NCBI GenBank assembly: GCA_946539475.1
Contig: CAMNHM010000004.1
Span: 1 to 47,321 of the forward strand
Direction: 5' to 3'
Source: an uncultured Prevotellaceae bacterium
GTDB taxonomy: Bacteria; Bacteroidota; Bacteroidia; Bacteroidales; Bacteroidaceae
DNA length: 47,321 nt
Shown: positions 43,057 to 47,321 of the stretch, in pieces
Numbering within the stretch: the first letter of the stretch is position 1
Layout of the letters: each line of letters starts with the position of its first letter
Notes under the pieces: generated by a model
What the model was told of the DNA's origin: nothing
What the model saw: only the letters and a program-made list of their open reading frames with translations
The model's database searches: none
Position numbers and translations under genes: made by a program

Positions 43057-45276
43057 ATGATGGAAGCATTAAGATTTCAAGTCGTCGGCGAGGCCTTCCG
43101 CAAGAAGCCGCTCGAAGTAAAAGCACCGGCAGAACGCCCTGCACACTATTTTGGCAAGAAAGTGTTCAACCGCGAGAAGATGTACAAATACCTGCCAAAG
43201 GACATCTATGAGAAAATGATCGACGTCATCGAGAATGGTGCCCGTCTGGATCGCAGCGTTGCCGATGCCGTGGCGGCGGGCATGAAGCAATGGGCCACGG
43301 AGCAGGGCGTCACACATTATACCCACTGGTTCCAACCGCTCACCGAGGGCACCGCCGAGAAGCACGACTCCTTTATCGAGCATAACGGAAAGGGAGGCAT
43401 GGTCGAGGAGTTCACCGGCAAGCTGCTCGTACAGCAAGAGCCCGATGCCTCGAGCTTCCCCAGCGGCGGCATCCGCTCAACATTCGAGGCGCGCGGCTAT
43501 TCAGCCTGGGACCCCACCTCGCCCGTCTTCATCATCGACGACACACTCATCATCCCCACCGTATTCATTTCTTATAGCGGTGAGGCCCTCGACTACAAGG
43601 CTCCGCTGCTGCGTGCCCTGCATGCAGTGAACGTGGCTGCCACCGACGTATGCCACTATTTCGACCCTAGCGTAAAAAAAGTGACCTCGAACCTTGGATG
43701 GGAGCAGGAGTATTTCCTCGTCGACGAGGGCCTCTATGCCGCTCGCCCCGACCTGCTGCTCACCGGACGCACGCTGATGGGCCACGACTCAGCCAAGAAC
43801 CAGCAGATGGACGACCACTACTTCGGAGCCATCCCGGAGCGAGTAGCTGCCTTCATGAAGGAGCTGGAGATTGTTGCCCTCGAACTGGGCATCCCCTGCA
43901 AGACGCGCCACAACGAAGTTGCCCCCAATCAGTTTGAGCTGGCACCCATCTTCGAGGATACCAACCTGGCCGTCGACCACAACATGCTGCTGATGTCGGT
44001 GATGAAGCGTGTGGCCCGCAAGCACGGCTTCCGCGTATTACTCCACGAGAAGCCCTTCGCAGGCATCAACGGCTCCGGCAAGCACAACAACTGGAGCCTG
44101 TCCACCGACAATGGGGTGCTGCTCCACGCCCCAGGCAAGACGGCAGAGCAAAACCTGCGCTTCGCCACGTTCATCGTCGAGACACTGATGGGCGTCTATC
44201 ACCACAACGGACTGCTGAAGGCCTCTATCATGTCGGCCACCAACGCCCATCGCCTGGGTGCCAACGAGGCACCTCCCGCCATCATCTCGTCGTTCCTTGG
44301 CAAGCAGGTGTCCGAACTGTTAGACCATATCGAGAAGGCCGACACAGACGACATCCTGGCGATGGCCGGCAAGCAAGGCATGAAGATGGACATACCAGAG
44401 ATTCCAGAGCTCTTCATCGACAATACCGACCGCAACCGCACGTCGCCCTTCGCCTTCACAGGCAATCGCTTTGAGTTCCGCGCCGTAGGCAGCGAAGCCA
44501 ACTGCGCCTCAGCGATGATCGCCCTCAACAGTGCTGTGGCCGAAGCACTTATCGAGTTCAAGAAGCGTGTCGACGCGCGCATCCCCGACTTCGAGAAGAA
44601 ACTGGCAGGCACGGAGCACAGCCCTGTGATGCACGCCATCATCGACGTGCTGCGCGAGGACATCAAGACCTGCAAGCCCATCCGCTTCGACGGCAACGGC
44701 TACAGCGACGAGTGGGTAGTGGAAGCCGAGAAGCGAGGACTTGACGTGGAGAAGTCCTGCCCACGTATCTTCGAGCGCTACCTCGACCCAGAGAGCATAC
44801 AGATGTTCGAGAACCTCGGCGTAATGACGCGCAAGGAGCTTGAGGCCCGCAACGAGGTGAAGTGGGAGACCTATACGAAAAAGATTCAGATAGAGGCACG
44901 CGTCCTGGGCGACCTCTCGATGAACCACATCATTCCCGTGGCAACACGCTACCAGAGCCAGCTGCTGGAGAATGTGGAGAACATGGCACGCGTCTTCTCA
45001 GAGGAAAAGGCCGACAAGCTCTCTGAGCGCAACCTCAAGCTCATCGAGGAGATTGCCGAGCGCACCTCAGCCATAGAGAAAGGTGTAGAGGACCTGGTCA
45101 ATGCCCGCAAGCTGGCCAACAAGATCCAGGACGAGCACGAGAAGGCCATCGCCTATCACGACACGGTGGAGCCGAAGCTCGACAGCATCCGCTACGAGAT
45201 CGACAAGCTGGAGCTCATCGTCGACGACTCACTGTGGCCACTGCCCAAATATCGAGAGCTGTTGTTTATACGATAA
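43057..45276 (+). CDS. glnN: Glutamine synthetase type III (GSIII)
   Basis: 739 residues, the size of GSIII and much longer than GSI. Motifs: FFTE-like region THYTHWFQPLTEGTAEKHDSF, the GSIII signature FPSGGIRSTFEARGYSAWDP split as SFPSGGIRSTFEARGYS, metal site LGWEQEYFLVD, KTRHNEVAPNQFELAP, and the ATP loop GINGSGKHNNWSLS. The last 100 residues form a coiled helical tail. The enzyme joins ammonia to glutamate. The first two Met are adjacent, so the start may be 43060. It is the last gene of the plus-strand nitrogen arm, followed by a 19-bp inverted repeat. Confidence 0.96.
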   Translation: MMEALRFQVVGEAFRKKPLEVKAPAERPAHYFGKKVFNREKMYKYLPKDIYEKMIDVIENGARLDRSVADAVAAGMKQWATEQGVTHYTHWFQPLTEGTAEKHDSFIEHNGKGGMVEEFTGKLLVQQEPDASSFPSGGIRSTFEARGYSAWDPTSPVFIIDDTLIIPTVFISYSGEALDYKAPLLRALHAVNVAATDVCHYFDPSVKKVTSNLGWEQEYFLVDEGLYAARPDLLLTGRTLMGHDSAKNQQMDDHYFGAIPERVAAFMKELEIVALELGIPCKTRHNEVAPNQFELAPIFEDTNLAVDHNMLLMSVMKRVARKHGFRVLLHEKPFAGINGSGKHNNWSLSTDNGVLLHAPGKTAEQNLRFATFIVETLMGVYHHNGLLKASIMSATNAHRLGANEAPPAIISSFLGKQVSELLDHIEKADTDDILAMAGKQGMKMDIPEIPELFIDNTDRNRTSPFAFTGNRFEFRAVGSEANCASAMIALNSAVAEALIEFKKRVDARIPDFEKKLAGTEHSPVMHAIIDVLREDIKTCKPIRFDGNGYSDEWVVEAEKRGLDVEKSCPRIFERYLDPESIQMFENLGVMTRKELEARNEVKWETYTKKIQIEARVLGDLSMNHIIPVATRYQSQLLENVENMARVFSEEKADKLSERNLKLIEEIAERTSAIEKGVEDLVNARKLANKIQDEHEKAIAYHDTVEPKLDSIRYEIDKLELIVDDSLWPLPKYRELLFIR

Positions 45277-45286
45277 GGGGATTGCA

Positions 45287-45335
45287 TAGACAAGTTGTTC
45301 CAGCTGTAAAAAACGAAGCTGGAACAACTTGTCTA
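45287..45335. terminator. Perfect 19-bp inverted repeat between convergent genes
   Basis: The arms 45287-45305 and 45317-45335 are exact inverted copies (TAGACAAGTTG... and ...CAACTTGTCTA) around an 11-base A-rich loop. It starts 11 bases after the glnN stop and 6 bases after the stop of the opposing small ORF, so it can serve both transcripts. No T-run follows on either strand. Confidence 0.6.
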
Positions 45336-45340
45336 CACCG

Positions 45341-45448
45341 TTACTTCCTGACGACCTTCTGCTGGTTCTGGATGACGATGCCACGGGTGGTGGCAGTGGC
45401 GGGCGTGCCCTGGATGGCGGCAAGCATCCAAAGCTTCATCGATTTCAT
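45341..45448 (-). pseudogene. 35-codon ORF joining a signal-peptide start to a surface-protein tail (probable gene relic)
   Basis: The ORF starts MKSMKLWMLAAI, the usual opening of Prevotella signal peptides, and ends RGIVIQNQQKVVRK, which resembles the C-terminal tail (RGIYIVNGKKVVxK) of many Bacteroidales surface proteins. About 9 residues (QGTPATATT) join the two. It looks like the result of an in-frame deletion of the body of a secreted protein gene. A complete promoter lies upstream and an inverted repeat downstream, so it is probably still transcribed. It could instead be a real small secreted peptide. Confidence 0.5.
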
Positions 45449-45468
45449 GCTATAAGGATATTTGGATG

Positions 45469-45499
45469 CAAAGGTACTATTTTTATTGTTTACGGCAAA
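45469..45499 (-). promoter_or_regulatory. Promoter of the 35-codon ORF (Bacteroides type)
   Basis: On the minus strand TTTG (45496-45499), 19 bases, then TACCTTTG (45469-45476), a full consensus match, 20 bases before the ATG. Confidence 0.75.
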
Positions 45500-45602
45500 A
45501 AAACAATGCCGTTCTAATCATCTTTAACATTCATCTATAGAGACCAATGGCAGCTGTTGGAGGTCAGGGATATTGACCAGTTGGAGAATGAAACACAAAA
45601 GG

Positions 45603-45842
45603 CTATTTCCATATATCGTCCAAAGATATAACTTTAAAATTGCCATTCTTGATATCTTCTTCACCTTGGCGTATGATATCGACCATAGCTGGTGAAGACA
45701 TGATATACTCCGTCTCATCCATTGCCTTCTTCTGGGCAGTCAACTTCTTGAGATACTTCACGGCCTTCTTCATCAGCCCCTCATCCTCTGCGATAATGCT
45801 CAGTTCGCGGAATAACTCCGCATTTAGTTCCATTGCTGTCAT
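45603..45842 (-). CDS. Antitoxin-like protein without an adjacent toxin
   Basis: 79 residues from the ATG at 45840-45842; an earlier frame start would overlap the promoter. It opens MTAMELNAELFRELSIIAEDEGLMKKAVKYLKKL, given here as the parts NAELFRELSIIAED and LMKKAVKYLKKL, a helical region common to small Bacteroidales antitoxins. It ends EEDIKNGNFKVISLDDIWK, like the tail of YoeB/Txe-type antitoxins (EDIxxGxxxxIxLDDLWK). A toxin gene would be expected directly downstream, but I find no frame of the right kind in 45449-45602. It is probably an orphan antitoxin or the remains of a toxin-antitoxin pair. Confidence 0.65.
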   Translation of the reverse strand: MTAMELNAELFRELSIIAEDEGLMKKAVKYLKKLTAQKKAMDETEYIMSSPAMVDIIRQGEEDIKNGNFKVISLDDIWK

Positions 45843-45863
45843 AATACGTTTTTTTGTCCGCTG

Positions 45864-45895
45864 CAAAGTTAAGCATAATTTCCGAATAAAACAAA
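45864..45895 (-). promoter_or_regulatory. Promoter of the antitoxin-like gene (Bacteroides type)
   Basis: On the minus strand TTTG (45892-45895), 20 bases, then TAACTTTG (45864-45871). It lies 21 bases before the start at 45842. Confidence 0.75.
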
Positions 45896-45967
45896 TTTTT
45901 GAGCAGCGAAGGCAGAGAAAGTTTGTTTAATCTCAGCTGAGTAGCTATAAAAATTCGATTGAAAGTC

Positions 45968-46087
45968 AAATATAACAAAACAATTATTTAAACTACACAA
46001 ATTACCTTCATCTTACATTTTTGCATATAACAAAATGGAATATAGCATATTAAGTATAGTGTAGGCAAAATTTCATCTTACACTTTT
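45968..46087. repeat. Two pairs of direct repeats in an A/T-rich gap
   Basis: ATATAACAAAA occurs near 45970 and near 46026. TTCATCTTACA followed by a T-rich stretch occurs at 46007-46017 and 46072-46082. They lie in the 362-base gap before the VirE-type gene and could be operators or remains of an element end. Apart from these and the two flanking promoters I see nothing in the gap. Confidence 0.55.
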
Positions 46088-46119
46088 CGACTAAAAATAG
46101 AAGATTTTCGGTCAAACAC

Positions 46120-46150
46120 TTGCATTTTTCCCATTATTTTTGTATCTTTG
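46120..46150 (+). promoter_or_regulatory. Promoter of the VirE/BT4734-type gene
   Basis: TTG (46120-46122), 20 bases, then TATCTTTG (46143-46150), 54 bases before the ATG at 46205. Confidence 0.75.
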
Positions 46151-46204
46151 CAAAAACTTTCAGAAAGCGGCAGATACTACAACCATCAAAAGACACAAGC
46201 CAAA

Positions 46205-47321
46205 ATGACAACGACAAACAACATGAACATCACAGTCATCAACACAATAAGAAACGAGAAGAGGTACACACACGTGGAACTCGACGACTTCGTCAGACAG
46301 CTCAAGGACGGAACCTATCGACAGCAGTACGTCAGCGACTTCCGCAAAGAGGTGTGCTTCGCCGCAGAATGGCAGAAGCAGAACGGCGAAGTGAAGGCCA
46401 AGAGCCTCAACAGGCTGGTGCTCCTATCGCTGGAGAACCTGCGCGACATGGCCACCGCAGAGGAATACAAGCGGCTGGCCGCCCTGCAGCCCTACACCCT
46501 GCTCAGCTTCCTAGGCCACGACGGCCACTCGCTGCACATCGTTTGCCCCTACTCCACCAAGGACAGCCCGGAGGACCGTCACCCCCAGGCAACGGAGCCG
46601 ACGGGCGCCAGCAGCACAGCAACGGCAGCACTGCTCAACGCATTCCGCAAGCTCCACTATATCTACTCCTCACAGCTGGGCACACCGCTGGCGGAGCAAG
46701 AGCCGGCACTCGACAGCTGCTGCAAGGCCAGCTACGACCCGCAGCCGCACTACAACCCCTCGGCAATAGACATCATCGTATCGTCGGAACCCGAGCGCAC
46801 TCCTGACTACCGCGCGATGCAGGAAGCGATCAGCGACTACAACTACCCCGAGGAGATACCCGGACTGAGCCTGCGCAACAGCCGCATGCGACGCTTCCAC
46901 GACTGCCTCGACGACGCCATCGAGCGACATCGCAACATCGACGACACAGAGGCCTTCGCCACAGCAGTACTCGAACGGCTGGCCGACGGCTGCCGAGTGA
47001 TGGGACTGCCACAGGCATGGTGCGCACGCGTAGCCGGCTACATCCCCCTGCTGGACGACAACTTCAGCAGCGACACCATCGAGAGCGCCTTTAAGACAGC
47101 ATACCTGCGCCAGACGCTGAAAGTAATCCCCATGAAGTTCACCCGACCATCGGCACTGCTCACCTACAAGACTGAGGCTTACATGAAGGAGCACTACACC
47201 TTGCGTCTGAACGTCATGACGGGCACTCCCGAATACCGCATGAACGCCGTCGGCTATGGTTTCCAACCACTCGACCAGGCAGCACGCAACACCATGACCA
47301 TCAACGCGCTGAAGGCCGGCG
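46205..47321 (+). CDS. VirE/BT4734-type mobile-element protein, N-terminal part (runs off the edge)
   Basis: 372 codons are open from the ATG at 46205 to the window end. The N-terminal part (residues about 30-115) has SFLGHDGHSLHIVCPY, the primase-like signature of the BT4734-like N-terminal domain. A helical region follows (FATAVLERLADGCRVMGLPQAW), then EAYMKEHYTLRLNVMTGTPEYR and QPLDQAARNTMTINALKAG, which match the segment before the VirE/VapE helicase domain. Such proteins are coded by phage-like and integrative elements in Bacteroidales and probably act in element replication. It begins downstream of two gene relics, so the right edge of the window seems to enter an accessory region. Confidence 0.8.
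   Translation, partial: MTTTNNMNITVINTIRNEKRYTHVELDDFVRQLKDGTYRQQYVSDFRKEVCFAAEWQKQNGEVKAKSLNRLVLLSLENLRDMATAEEYKRLAALQPYTLLSFLGHDGHSLHIVCPYSTKDSPEDRHPQATEPTGASSTATAALLNAFRKLHYIYSSQLGTPLAEQEPALDSCCKASYDPQPHYNPSAIDIIVSSEPERTPDYRAMQEAISDYNYPEEIPGLSLRNSRMRRFHDCLDDAIERHRNIDDTEAFATAVLERLADGCRVMGLPQAWCARVAGYIPLLDDNFSSDTIESAFKTAYLRQTLKVIPMKFTRPSALLTYKTEAYMKEHYTLRLNVMTGTPEYRMNAVGYGFQPLDQAARNTMTINALKAG

Noticed and set aside
45524..45602. Toxin gene downstream of the antitoxin-like gene
   Set aside because: No frame in this stretch has a start or any resemblance to RelE, YoeB or HigB toxins.

Overview
The window reads as a chromosomal piece of a Bacteroidota species, most likely a Prevotellaceae-like member of the Bacteroidales. 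The evidence is type V (FimA/Mfa1) fimbriae with DUF3575 and DUF3868 partners, a type III glutamine synthetase, LL-diaminopimelate aminotransferase, a secreted pectin methylesterase, the parA-parB-DUF5683-lytic transglycosylase-RSH order, and many promoters of the Bacteroides type (TTTG or TTG, 19-20 bases, TAnnTTTG). I see no tRNA, rRNA, CRISPR array or full insertion sequence.

Layout. 1-486: the 5' end of a minus-strand gene cut by the window edge, an intrinsic terminator and a doubtful small ORF with a G9 tract. 487-9868: a six-gene minus-strand fimbrial operon (DUF3575 barrel, DUF3868/OmpA protein, major subunit Mfa1, anchor Mfa2, two accessory or tip subunits), with a promoter and a long dyad upstream. 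10146-13602: a secreted CotH-family protein, a divergent MerR-type regulator, a pectinesterase. 13690-20378 (minus): parA, an inserted four-helix-bundle (IVP/S23) gene, parB, a DUF5683 protein, a lytic transglycosylase with LysM, and a bifunctional RelA/SpoT enzyme. 20528-22537 (plus): surE and lpxB. 22540-45276: a large nitrogen-assimilation cluster. Its minus arm is glnK, amt, a TorF-like porin, a second amt, pyrG, purF, carA, a half-length carB and asnB; its plus arm is gltB, gltD, dapF, dapL and glnN (GSIII). The arms diverge from a shared 321-base control region. 45277-47321: an accessory stretch with a 35-codon gene relic, an orphan antitoxin and the start of a VirE/BT4734-type mobile-element gene that runs off the edge.

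How it fits together. Ammonium enters through two Amt proteins gated by PII and is fixed by GSIII and GOGAT. The same cluster codes for most of the cell's glutamine amidotransferases (GltB, AsnB, PurF, CarA, PyrG), so supply and use of the glutamine amide could be controlled together.

Most unusual features. (1) Gene junctions, and several conserved reading frames, carry short tandem arrays of 7-9 bp units, nearly always about four units, with a different unit at most sites; arrays often contain the stop or start codon of the adjoining gene. (2) GC-rich palindromic elements sit in frame inside pyrG and gltB, and a related one in asnB, adding about 12-37 residues to housekeeping enzymes. (3) The IVP gene between parA and parB is bracketed by inverted copies of a 4 x 9 bp array. 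(4) CarB stops exactly at its mid-protein domain boundary, with asnB starting 17 bases later. Family assignments come from recognising motifs by eye; comparisons with homologues are from memory and need alignment.
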